DNA of 64,000 nt. Source: Leptospira wolffii serovar Khorat str. Khorat-H2 (GTDB taxonomy: Bacteria > Spirochaetota > Leptospiria > Leptospirales > Leptospiraceae). Below, piece after piece: positions 32,547 through 40,867 of the stretch. Location: the NCBI RefSeq assembly GCF_000306115.2, contig NZ_AKWX02000007.1:248001-312000 (forward strand). Reading direction: 5' to 3'. Under the pieces are notes generated by a model. It worked only from the letters and a program-made list of their open reading frames with translations. It was not told where the DNA came from and searched no databases. Positions within the stretch are counted from its first letter, which is position 1. The number at the start of each line of letters is the position of its first letter. Made by a program: the position numbers and the translations under genes.

Positions 32547-33429
32547 GAAACAACTCCGCATCCGACCATACGATCTTGTCCTTTTCGATGGCTAGTAGTT
32601 TTAATTTCGCCAGGAAGCGTTCTCCTTCCTGCAGGCTCTCGGCGGGCTTATCGTCCACGAGTACGTTTCCTCCCGCATCCGCTTTGATACGGATCCAGGA
32701 ATAAGGAGAATCGGGAAGACAACTGGCCTGGAAGGAAAAATACAAAGCCTTGTCCCAATAGAAGTCAGCGTCCTTTCCTAAATAGAGAAGGGGACAAGAA
32801 GAATCGAAGAAGATCTCCTTGCCTACGGGAGCGGGTCTATGCGCCGGGTGCTTTGCTATACTAAGGAAGTACTGCAGTCCGAAATTCTCGGTAGAGGTCT
32901 TAGCTTCGATTTTGGATTGTTTGGAAATACGATTCTCCGGATGGAGGCCTGCGTTTCTCGCTTCTTCTCTTGAAAAAGAGATCTCCCAATAGACCGCCTT
33001 TCCGATTTTTGTAGGACCTTTTACATGGAAGGAACGGATTTTTTCGGCGAACCGAATCTTTTCTTTTCCAGAATAAAAGAATCCTTCTAGTTTTCTGTCA
33101 GGACAGGAGAGGTGGAGATACTGCACTTCTTCCGAATCTTGGTTTTTATGAAAGGTGCAATCGCCTACGGAGAGTTTGGGACGGGATCGGAACCAGGATT
33201 TTAAGGGTCTAGCATCCTTTTCCTTGGAATATTTTCTCCAACCTTCGTCGAATTCTTCCCCTTCCAAGCGAGTCCACGAGGAATCCAAAGAAGAAGTCAG
33301 AGATTCTTCCGCATTTACTTCCAAAAAAGAAAGAGAAAGCGTGAAGAATAGCGCCGTTAGTCTGAGAATAAAATGCAAGTTCGGCAAAGTCGGATCTACA
33401 CCTGGAAATTTTCGATTCGGAAGAAACAT
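32539..33429 (-). CDS. exported protein heading the HtrA-like operon
   Basis: A signal peptide ([21 protein letters not shown], about residues 18-38, cleaved near NAEE) is followed by 255 residues of mixed structure with several Cys ([29 protein letters not shown]) that may form disulfides. No domain I recognise. It is the first gene of the unit with the protease and the PDZ protein, and the overlap of stop and start means that translation is coupled. It could be a substrate, an inhibitor or a subunit of the protease. Confidence 0.65.
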   Translation of the reverse strand: MFLPNRKFPGVDPTLPNLHFILRLTALFFTLSLSFLEVNAEESLTSSLDSSWTRLEGEEFDEGWRKYSKEKDARPLKSWFRSRPKLSVGDCTFHKNQDSEEVQYLHLSCPDRKLEGFFYSGKEKIRFAEKIRSFHVKGPTKIGKAVYWEISFSREEARNAGLHPENRISKQSKIEAKTSTENFGLQYFLSIAKHPAHRPAPVGKEIFFDSSCPLLYLGKDADFYWDKALYFSFQASCLPDSPYSWIRIKADAGGNVLVDDKPAESLQEGERFLAKLKLLAIEKDKIVWSDAELFHE

Positions 33430-33615
33430 TCTCTATTAGTATCGGATTTAGAAAAACCGGATTTTACAGATCTTGGAATAGATCCGGAATTTCCGTGGAT
33501 TCTTTCGTATTATGTCTCGAATTCTTAAGAATACGAAAAAAAAGTTAAACTCTGAAACGGGACTGGGAAATATGGTTAAATCAAAGCTCAAAAAATATAG
33601 AAACGGTAGAGTATC

Positions 33616-34464
33616 TTGTCTAACTGGAGTTTCCTCAAAACAGACCCGAACGAGCAGGACTTGTTCGTCGACTGCCGCTCCCAAGCGCAGTACCAAGAAT
33701 CCACCCTTAAGGGTGCGTACTATTTTCCATTCGTAAAGAAGGCTTTCGCCTCGGATCCCGATTCCCTAAAAAAAATCTTGGGTCCTGTGGACGAGATTCT
33801 CGCTCTCGCTAAAAAGGAAAACAAATCCCGTATCCTCGTTTTCGACGAAGGCATGGGAATGTTCGCCGCTAGGCTGACTCTTCTTCTTAGAGCCGCCGGT
33901 TTCCAAAACGCTTTCATACTGGGACAGCGTTGGCCGGTAGAAGCCGCCAAAGAAAAGGGGACCAAGGAACTGGATATAGGACCTTCTTCTAAATTAAGAA
34001 AATTGGAAGGAATCGTGGACAAGGCCTTCTTGGAAAAGAACCTGACTCGCCTCCAAATTTTCGATACCCGTACTCCGGAAGAATACGAAGGCAAGATGCC
34101 GAGACTCACGGCTCCGGAGCCCGGTAGTCTCTGCGGTCGTTTACCCGGGGCGTTTCTCTGGGATTGGAGAATGCTTTACGACGCGACAGGCGAACTCGTG
34201 GACAAGACCTTCTTCAATAAAAGATTAAGAGCTTTTCCGTTCATGCCGGAAAGAACCACCGTTATCTACGATTACAACGGTGCAAGGTCTTCTCTTCTGG
34301 CGCTTATGCTCAAGGAAGTCGGCTATAACGACGTGAATGTTTACATCGGTTCCTGGTTCGAATGGAGAAAATCCAGTCTACCAAAGCAAGCGGTTAGCGT
34401 TTACGGACAGAGCGGCGCGAGTGCAAGCGCTCCTAGAGTCGGCGGCGTAGATCGCAAGGCATAA
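33616..34464 (+). CDS. double rhodanese-domain protein without catalytic Cys
   Basis: Two rhodanese folds can be traced: residues about 5-115 ([21 protein letters not shown] to [11 protein letters not shown]) and about 130-262 ([16 protein letters not shown] to [15 protein letters not shown]). The loops that normally hold the Cys (CxxGxR) read DEGMGM and DYNGAR, with Asp in place of Cys in both. The 282-residue length and order match thiosulfate/3-mercaptopyruvate sulfurtransferases, but without Cys no persulfide can form. It might bind an anion or a protein instead. The start is TTG at 33616. Confidence 0.85.
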   Translation: MSNWSFLKTDPNEQDLFVDCRSQAQYQESTLKGAYYFPFVKKAFASDPDSLKKILGPVDEILALAKKENKSRILVFDEGMGMFAARLTLLLRAAGFQNAFILGQRWPVEAAKEKGTKELDIGPSSKLRKLEGIVDKAFLEKNLTRLQIFDTRTPEEYEGKMPRLTAPEPGSLCGRLPGAFLWDWRMLYDATGELVDKTFFNKRLRAFPFMPERTTVIYDYNGARSSLLALMLKEVGYNDVNVYIGSWFEWRKSSLPKQAVSVYGQSGASASAPRVGGVDRKA

Positions 34465-34527
34465 AAAGAAGAAGACAACCGAATTTCCCTCCGAAAGACT
34501 TCCGTAAAATCCGTCCGGGATCTTACG

Positions 34528-34967
34528 ATGAAGTCTTTTCCTTTCGCTCTCTTTTCTTCTTTTCTGCCGTCTAGTTTCGAAACGATCGCGCCTGTTTCCC
34601 TTATCGTCCAAGAATTCGATTGGGAAAAGGAATCAAAGCAGTTCTGCTACCGAGTGAACTCTTGTTCATCGGGTCCACAGGAAGAATACTGGAATTCGAT
34701 CTGGACTATTCTTTCCTCTCCGTCGCTAAAGGAGAACAGATCGTAGGATATCGCAAGGCTATTTCTAAAATCAAAGACTAGATTTCCCTTACCTGCAATC
34801 GTCAAACCGTCGATACGCTTAGAATGCAATCCGGTTCCTTGGTTCTGAAGGCCCGACCGGAAGGAAAAGATTGTGCGCCGGAATATTCGATAACATTCAT
34901 ATCCGAGAATGTATCCGCGCTTTCTCGGAAGGTGGAACTTTCCAACAAAGAAAAGATTAAGTCATAG
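34528..34967 (+). pseudogene. decayed gene for a hypothetical exported protein
   Basis: No intact long frame fills this 700-base gap, but a broken one can be followed. From ATG 34528 one frame runs with a hydrophobic start (MKSFPFALFSSFLPSSF) to about 34625. Sense continues in another register: AVLLPSELLFIGSTGRILEF, then SVAKGEQIVGYRKAISKIKD, to an in-frame TAG at 34779-34781. The same register stays open with protein-like composition (TVDTLRMQSGSLVLKARPEG) until TAG at 34965. So one frameshift and one nonsense change are needed to restore a product of roughly 145 residues. The family is not recognised. Confidence 0.5.
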
Positions 34968-35060
34968 GAATGCGTTCTTTTTTTCCTTGCTAATTTAGTC
35001 GAACGGTTTTTCATTCTGGCATCTTTCCTTGGGTGCGATAGGAGGGATTCTTTTTGCTAA

Positions 35061-35090
35061 AATCCGTAGGAGTTCCGACCGAAACGGATT
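35061..35090. promoter_or_regulatory. inverted repeat upstream of the KAS III operon
   Basis: AATCCGT (35061-35067) pairs with ACGGATT (35084-35090), spaced by 16 bases. It lies 93 bases before the first gene of the acyl-chain operon, in the 215-base non-coding space after the decayed gene. It could be an operator for that operon; the regulator is not seen. Confidence 0.35.
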
Positions 35091-35182
35091 CAAAAAGGAT
35101 ATATTAGGAAATTCAATATTGCCTTCGTTCCGCGTTTTCGTTTTCTGAATACTGCGGACTTACGGCACCGGGATAATCGAAA

Positions 35183-36190
35183 ATGAAAACTTCGGATTGG
35201 GGCGTAATCATCAAGGGATCGGGGAGATATCTTCCAGGAAACCCCGTCTCGAATTCGGAATTGATTCGAGTTTCGGGTTTATCCACCACCGAAGAATGGA
35301 TCTCGGAAAATTTGGGGATTCGCCAAAGACATTGGGCTCCGGAAGGGATCGCCACTAGCGATATAGGAGCGGAAGCGTCTAAACTCGCCTTGGCCGACGC
35401 AAAGGTAGATCCCAAGGAACTCGATCATATTCTTCTTTGCACTTCCACCTCGGATTGGACCTCTCCCGCGGCGGCGTCTAATGTGCAACGTTTGATCGGT
35501 GCGGATTGTCCCGCCGAAGACAAGCAGACCGCCTGCTCCTCCTTTCTTTTCGGTTTAGATCACGGTGCAAGGCTCATTGCGACGGGATGCGATCACGTAC
35601 TGGTCGTAGGCGCGGATGTGAAGTCCCGCTTCGTAAGACGGGACGATCTGAGATTGTTTCCCATCTTTGCCGACGGCGCGGGTGCGGTCGTTTTAAGTAA
35701 AGGTAAAAGAGGAGAAGGATTGCAAAGTTCCGTTCTATGGACGGACGGCTCCAGACTCGATCATTTACTCACTCCGGCGGGAGGTAGCGCCATGCCTGCT
35801 ACGGAAGAAACGGTTCGGTTGGGGCTACATGCGACTCGAATGAACGTGGACGGCAGAATGATCTTCGATGACGCTGTGGAGATTATGACGAATCTTGCAA
35901 AAGAAGCCTGCGAAGAATCCGGGTTGGGTCCCGAAGACGTGGATCTACTCGTTCCCCACCAAGCAAATTTAAAAATCATGAAGAAGGTGGCATCCAATCT
36001 GGGAATTCCGGAATCCAAGGTAACGATCACTATCGATCATACAGGAAATATCGTGGCGGGAACCGTTCCTTATACCTTGGATTTTGCGCGCAAGCAGGGG
36101 AGAGTAAAACCAGGAAACGTCATACTGATGATCTGCGCCGGAGCCGGCTATTCCGCGGCGGGAGCCGTATATCGGGAGCCGAAGAATTAG
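35183..36190 (+). CDS. 3-oxoacyl-ACP synthase III-type condensing enzyme
   Basis: The protein has 335 residues with the KAS III triad: Cys118 in KQTACSSFLFG, His259 in VPHQANLKIM, Asn289 in HTGNIVAGTVP. GAGAVVLSKG and GRMIFDDAVE are also typical. The enzyme should condense an acyl-CoA with a malonyl-type extender by a decarboxylative Claisen reaction. It differs from housekeeping FabH by its place: it opens an operon with an SDR, an acyl-CoA ligase, a DUF1574 protein and a carboxylase/reductase homologue. OleA-like head-to-head condensation is an alternative. The next gene starts one base after its stop. Confidence 0.88.
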   Translation: MKTSDWGVIIKGSGRYLPGNPVSNSELIRVSGLSTTEEWISENLGIRQRHWAPEGIATSDIGAEASKLALADAKVDPKELDHILLCTSTSDWTSPAAASNVQRLIGADCPAEDKQTACSSFLFGLDHGARLIATGCDHVLVVGADVKSRFVRRDDLRLFPIFADGAGAVVLSKGKRGEGLQSSVLWTDGSRLDHLLTPAGGSAMPATEETVRLGLHATRMNVDGRMIFDDAVEIMTNLAKEACEESGLGPEDVDLLVPHQANLKIMKKVASNLGIPESKVTITIDHTGNIVAGTVPYTLDFARKQGRVKPGNVILMICAGAGYSAAGAVYREPKN

Positions 36191-36191
36191 A

Positions 36192-36971
36192 ATGTCCCAA
36201 ACTTCAAGCGATCGATTTACCGGATTAAGAGTCTTTGTGGCCGGAGCGAGTCAGGGAATCGGAAAAGCTTCCTCTTTATTATTCGCAAAGGAAGGTGCGA
36301 AGGTTTTCGGAGTTGCCCGGAACACTTCTCGTTTGGATTCGCTTTTAGCCGAGCTTCCAGGTGTCGGTCATAAAATGGAAACCTGCGATCTTTCGGATAA
36401 AAATTCCGTTCAAGCGATTCTATCGACGATCCGAGATTGGGGAATTCCGGATATCGTTCTTGCCAATTATCATTCCCGTAAACCAGCCAAGAGACTCATA
36501 CGTTCCGATTGGGATGAGGAATTATCTTCTTCAATGGGGTATCTGTATCTTCTTTTTCCTCTTTGTTTGCCGGAGCAAAGAGCTAAGGGTTTCGGCAGGT
36601 GGATAGGAGTGAGTTCTCTCGTTTCCGAGTTTGCCGGCCCAGGGCAATCCGCCTATTCTATTGAAAAAAAATCCTTAGAGGCTTTGTTTAGAACCCTGGC
36701 TCTGGAGGAATCCAAATACGGAATTACGGCGAATACTGTTCTGCCCGGTTTCGTGGATACTCCCGGAACCAGGGAAAATTACTCCGAAGAAAGATTCCAA
36801 GAATTAGAAGGTTTAAGCGTTTTAGGAAGAGCGGCTCGGCCCCAGGAAATCGCCTCCGTGATCGGTTTTTTAGCGTCTCCCGAGGCATCCTATATCACCG
36901 GCACTAATCTGTATGCTACGGGCGGCGCACATTTGAATTGGCCTTTGCGAAATAAAATCGGAGAGAATTGA
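36192..36971 (+). CDS. short-chain dehydrogenase/reductase
   Basis: Classical SDR of 259 residues: NAD(P)-binding AGASQGIG (residues 17-24), active Ser 141-142 and Tyr155-x-x-x-Lys159 (YSIEK), and the substrate-loop start VLPGFVDTPG. The usual NNAG is replaced by LANYHS. It most likely reduces the 3-oxo group made by the condensing enzyme encoded just before it, in the manner of FabG. The cofactor preference (NADPH is usual for FabG) cannot be read off with certainty. Its stop codon directly precedes the ATG of the ligase. Confidence 0.88.
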   Translation: MSQTSSDRFTGLRVFVAGASQGIGKASSLLFAKEGAKVFGVARNTSRLDSLLAELPGVGHKMETCDLSDKNSVQAILSTIRDWGIPDIVLANYHSRKPAKRLIRSDWDEELSSSMGYLYLLFPLCLPEQRAKGFGRWIGVSSLVSEFAGPGQSAYSIEKKSLEALFRTLALEESKYGITANTVLPGFVDTPGTRENYSEERFQELEGLSVLGRAARPQEIASVIGFLASPEASYITGTNLYATGGAHLNWPLRNKIGEN

Positions 36972-38525
36972 ATGAAGACCACTTACGAGAATATTCCGGA
37001 ACTGATGCGATATAGGGCCTCCGTTCACGGAGATAGACCCGCATTGTATTTCGAAGGAAGATTCTGGTCCTATAAGGAATTGGAGTCCGCTTCTCTATCC
37101 GCTTTTGATTTTTTAGATTCTCATCATATACGAAAGGGGGAGAGATTCTCGGTATTGGATTATAATTCTCCCGAATCTTTATTCCTATTTTTGGGAGCGG
37201 CTCTTTATGGAGCGGTTCCGGTGATGATCAATTGGAGACTCACTCTTCCCGAGATAGAATTCATCCTTAAGGATTCCGGCTCGACTCTATTGTTTTTAGG
37301 AAAAGACTTCGAGGAGTATAATATTTCTTTAAAAGAAAGAATGCCCGAACTCAAGATTTCCGAAATTTCTTCGGTTTTGCGAGCGAATCCAAATATTTCC
37401 GAATTTCCTATCCCTCCTAAAAGGGAAGATGTGGTGGTACAACTCTATACTTCCGGAACCACCGGATTCCCCAAAGGAGTGCTACTCACTCACGAGAATC
37501 TACTGGAGACTCTCCGGAATCTGGCCTTGGAGCTTCCCGGATTCGGATCGGATTCCAGAAATTTGGTTTGCGGACCGTTCTATCATATCGCAGGAGTGGG
37601 ATATACAATGCTCGGATTCATTCCCGGAGGAACCAATTATCTCACAAAGAAATTCGATCCTTCGGAAGTGATGCATCTTCTGCAATCCCAAAGAATCACG
37701 AATGCGTTACTCGTTCCTGCGATGATTCAGGCAATCGTTTCCCATCCCGAATCCTCAAAATTCGACTATTCTTATTTGAGAAATATCCAATACGGAGGTT
37801 CCGGGATTTCGGAAGAGGTTCTATTTAAGGCGGTGGAATTATTCGACTGCGGGTTCACTCAGGCCTACGGTTTGACGGAAACCACGGGAATCGCCACGCT
37901 TCTCAGATACGACGATCATATTCGAATATTAGAAAATGCAAAAGATCCGGTTTGGAAAGAAAGAAGGAAATCCTCGGGTAGACCAGTCCCGGGTATGAGA
38001 GCTAGAATCGTCGGAAAGAACGAGCAAATTCTACAGAACGGAGAAATCGGAGAAATCCAATTAAAAGGAGTGAATGTTGGCATAGGATATTGGAATCGTC
38101 CTAAGGAAAATTCCGAAACTTTGGGCGAAGACGGTTGGTTCAAGACCGGAGACCTGGGATCTATGGACGAGGAAGGTTATATCTATATTCTGGATCGAAA
38201 GAAGGATATGATCGTTTCGAAAGCGGAGAATCTTTATCCAGCGGAAATAGAAAGAGAATTATTCGGTTATCCCAAGGCTTCGGACTTGGCCGTTTTCGGA
38301 TTACCGGATCCGGAATATGGAGAAGCAGTATCCGTTGCAATGGTCCCTAAGCAAGGAGAATATCCTTCTTTGGAAGACCTTTGTGAATGGGCCAAGGGAA
38401 GACTGGCAGGCTTCAAGATGCCCAGAAGATTTTTTATAGTGGATTCGCTTCCCAGAAATCCTTCCGGAAAAGTGCTACGCAGAGAATTGCGATCCAGATT
38501 TTCCGAGGAATCCGTAGAGGTTTGA
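36972..38525 (+). CDS. acyl-CoA ligase / AMP-forming synthetase
   Basis: The AMP-binding core is shown by YTSGTTGFPKG (residues 159-169), AYGLTETTG, GWFKTGDLG, and the hinge DRKKDMIVSKAENLYPAEIE; the C-terminal Lys is in PRNPSGKVLRREL. At 517 residues it is of usual length for acyl-CoA synthetases. It would activate a free carboxylic acid for the condensing enzyme or for the acyltransferase. The acid cannot be read from the sequence. The ATG follows the SDR stop without a gap, which argues for tightly coupled translation. Confidence 0.9.
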   Translation: MKTTYENIPELMRYRASVHGDRPALYFEGRFWSYKELESASLSAFDFLDSHHIRKGERFSVLDYNSPESLFLFLGAALYGAVPVMINWRLTLPEIEFILKDSGSTLLFLGKDFEEYNISLKERMPELKISEISSVLRANPNISEFPIPPKREDVVVQLYTSGTTGFPKGVLLTHENLLETLRNLALELPGFGSDSRNLVCGPFYHIAGVGYTMLGFIPGGTNYLTKKFDPSEVMHLLQSQRITNALLVPAMIQAIVSHPESSKFDYSYLRNIQYGGSGISEEVLFKAVELFDCGFTQAYGLTETTGIATLLRYDDHIRILENAKDPVWKERRKSSGRPVPGMRARIVGKNEQILQNGEIGEIQLKGVNVGIGYWNRPKENSETLGEDGWFKTGDLGSMDEEGYIYILDRKKDMIVSKAENLYPAEIERELFGYPKASDLAVFGLPDPEYGEAVSVAMVPKQGEYPSLEDLCEWAKGRLAGFKMPRRFFIVDSLPRNPSGKVLRRELRSRFSEESVEV

Positions 38526-38528
38526 TGT

Positions 38529-39659
38529 TTGGATCTCTTCCGGAATAAAGTCCTATTATATCCGATTTTTTTGGGGTTCGGCGTTTGGTCGGTGCTAAGG
38601 CTTTTAGCGACTTCTCCCGTTCTCGCCTTGACGGTCCCTTATTCCAATATTGAAAGGATCGTATTCGATTCCAAGATTCTAATATTCCAAGACCTCGAGA
38701 AGAATATCCTTTCGAAAGAACCCAAGCCCTACGGAATCGTTTTCGGAACCTCCAAGTCCAGCGCTTTCGAGCCGGAGAAAGTCCGAAAAGTGATAGGAGA
38801 AAAGGACTTACTTCTCTATAGTTTTAACGTGCCAATGGGGTGCCCTTCTTATTACTATTATTGGTGGGAAAAAATTGAAGCGCTATCCTATAAAACGAGA
38901 AAATATCCTAAATTTATAATATTAGAATCGGATGTGTTTCAATTCGGGGAACAATCGGTCCGTTTCACTCTGGATAACTCCTATGATTCAGGCTTCATTT
39001 TGAGGGGATTTTGGAATCGGCTCTTGGATTTAAGCCGTCCAGGATGGAATTTCGAAGAAACGGTATTCTATTTTAGTAGGGTGATCTTTCCGATTTACTC
39101 CTATACGATCAGCACGAAAGGGATTTCGGAAAATTGGAAATATTTCGATACTTCGGAGGGAAAGAAAGAACGGGCCGTATTTCTAAAGGAAAAATTTAGG
39201 AAGGAATTTTTGGATAGAACTCTGGCGTTAGGAGGTTCCTATCCGAATCTGTATTTGGGAGATACTTCGTATCAGGCGTTGCATAGGCAGACAGAGGAGG
39301 GAATTTCCCGTTATTTCCTGGGTTACAAAGCTTTGGATGGCCAACAGAAGTATTATAAAAGCCTATTGGATAGTTTTGCCGAGAAAAAAATCCCCACCAT
39401 AGTCTATTGGCCTATTTTTCCGGATCGTTTTGCGAAGGAATTGGACAAGCTATCCCATATCTCCCAAACCAAGAAAGCCCTCTTGGAAATCGTTTGGGAA
39501 ACGGGGAGAGAAAACCCGGATTGGAAATGGAGGATCGCGGATCCCCAAGAGGAAAATCGGGTTTCTTGTAGGGCATTTTCGGACGTTTACCATCTAAGCG
39601 GAGGTTGTTTTCCGGAATTAACCGTCTATCTATTGGAAAAAGAGGTCCTTGAAAAATGA
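38529..39659 (+). CDS. DUF1574 (SGNH-like) membrane-anchored protein
   Basis: A TTG at 38529 starts the frame 3 bases after the ligase stop. One N-terminal membrane helix (LLYPIFLGFGVWSVLRLLA) is followed by an exported domain with YGIVFGTSKSSAFEPEKVR, in the place of the GDS nucleophile motif of SGNH hydrolases, and a late segment FSDVYHLSGGCFPEL with Asp and His in the DxxH-like position. This is the DUF1574 pattern of Leptospira. In AlgJ/AlgX-type systems such proteins work beside MBOAT acyltransferases on exported glycans; an MBOAT gene lies just downstream. Role in acyl transfer is inferred. Confidence 0.75.
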   Translation: MDLFRNKVLLYPIFLGFGVWSVLRLLATSPVLALTVPYSNIERIVFDSKILIFQDLEKNILSKEPKPYGIVFGTSKSSAFEPEKVRKVIGEKDLLLYSFNVPMGCPSYYYYWWEKIEALSYKTRKYPKFIILESDVFQFGEQSVRFTLDNSYDSGFILRGFWNRLLDLSRPGWNFEETVFYFSRVIFPIYSYTISTKGISENWKYFDTSEGKKERAVFLKEKFRKEFLDRTLALGGSYPNLYLGDTSYQALHRQTEEGISRYFLGYKALDGQQKYYKSLLDSFAEKKIPTIVYWPIFPDRFAKELDKLSHISQTKKALLEIVWETGRENPDWKWRIADPQEENRVSCRAFSDVYHLSGGCFPELTVYLLEKEVLEK

Positions 39660-40867
39660 AGTTCCTCATATCCGACACTTTGCCGTTAGGCGAAATACCT
39701 TCTCCGGATCGTATTCCCAAGAGAATGCTCGCCCAAGTGGTGAGAAGGAGTAGATACGGAAATCCGGATCAAGCAATTAGGGAGGAGGAAATTCCAGTCC
39801 CTGAATTAGAGGAAGACGATGTGTTGATCGCGGTAATGGCGGCCGGGCTGAACTATAATCATGTTTGGGCGTGCTTAGGATATCCATTGGATGTGATCTC
39901 TTATCGCAATCGATCCGGAGAGAGAGAGGACTTTCATATAGGAGGATCGGACGCGTCCGGCATCGTAGTCAAAATCGGAACAAAGGTGGAAGGGGTGGAA
40001 CCCGGAGACGAGGTGATCGTCCAACCCGGATATTTCGATCTATCGGATCCCTGGATTCTAGGCGGGGGAGATCCTTGTTTTTCGGAGACGATGAGAGCCT
40101 GGGGCTTCGAAACGAATTACGGATCCTTTGCGCAATTCTGCAAGGCAAAGGCTTACCAATGCCTACCCAAACCTAAAAACTTAAATTGGGAAGAATCGGC
40201 CTCCTTTATGCTTACGGGAGCCACAGCATTACGTATGCTCACTCGTTGGGAGCCGAATGTATTACAAAAAGGAGATACGGTACTCGTTTGGGGAGGAGCC
40301 GGAGGAGTCGGTGCGATCGCAGTACAGATCGTTTCGGCCTGGGGAGGTTTTCCCATCGCAGTCGTGAATCATCCCGATAAGGCCGAGTTTTGCCGGAAAC
40401 TAGGCGCCAAAGAATGTATTATCAGAACGGAATATTCTCATTGGGATCTTTCATACGAGCATCCGCTCTTTTTGGAAGAGATCGGAAAAATCCGCTCCAA
40501 AATATCGGACGCAACCGGATCCGATCCTAAAATAGTAATCGAACATTCCGGAGAAAGAACGGTTCTTACTTCTATGGAGCTATGCGCCAAGGGAGGCATG
40601 GTCGTTATCTGCGGAGGAACTACCGGATATCTAGGAAGCTTGCCTTTACGAGGCTTCGTTTCTTCCCAAAAAAGATTCCAAGGTTCCCATTTTGCAAACC
40701 CAGAGGAATGTTCCCGCCTACTTGGACTTTTTCGCGACCGAATATTGGAACCTAGAATTTCCAAAGTCTATTCTTTCGAAGAGATTCCAATCGCGCATAG
40801 GGAGATGATGGAGAATCGCCAACCTCCCGGCAATCTGGTGGCAAGAGTCGGTTCAGTCTCCGTTTAA
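39656..40867 (+). CDS. crotonyl-CoA carboxylase/reductase family enzyme
   Basis: This MDR-superfamily protein of 403 residues has the NADPH site GGAGGVGAIAVQ (213-224). It carries the residues known to form the CO2 pocket in enoyl-CoA carboxylases/reductases: Asn in LNYNHVW (66-68), Phe151-Glu152 in WGFETNYG, and His345 in GSHFAN. Enzymes of the family reduce 2-enoyl-CoA with CO2 fixation to alkylmalonyl-CoA, which serves either the ethylmalonyl-CoA pathway or as unusual extender units. Here the operon context favours extender-unit supply. It overlaps the DUF1574 gene by 4 bases (ATGA) and ends 4 bases inside the convergent MBOAT gene. Confidence 0.88.
   Translation: MKFLISDTLPLGEIPSPDRIPKRMLAQVVRRSRYGNPDQAIREEEIPVPELEEDDVLIAVMAAGLNYNHVWACLGYPLDVISYRNRSGEREDFHIGGSDASGIVVKIGTKVEGVEPGDEVIVQPGYFDLSDPWILGGGDPCFSETMRAWGFETNYGSFAQFCKAKAYQCLPKPKNLNWEESASFMLTGATALRMLTRWEPNVLQKGDTVLVWGGAGGVGAIAVQIVSAWGGFPIAVVNHPDKAEFCRKLGAKECIIRTEYSHWDLSYEHPLFLEEIGKIRSKISDATGSDPKIVIEHSGERTVLTSMELCAKGGMVVICGGTTGYLGSLPLRGFVSSQKRFQGSHFANPEECSRLLGLFRDRILEPRISKVYSFEEIPIAHREMMENRQPPGNLVARVGSVSV

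Noticed and set aside
35183..38525. OleA-OleD-OleC type olefin or beta-lactone synthesis for the KAS III/SDR/ligase run
   Set aside because: The SDR is a short classical one, not the long OleD type, the ligase keeps the normal CoA-ligase C-terminus, and OleB is missing. I keep it only as an alternative.
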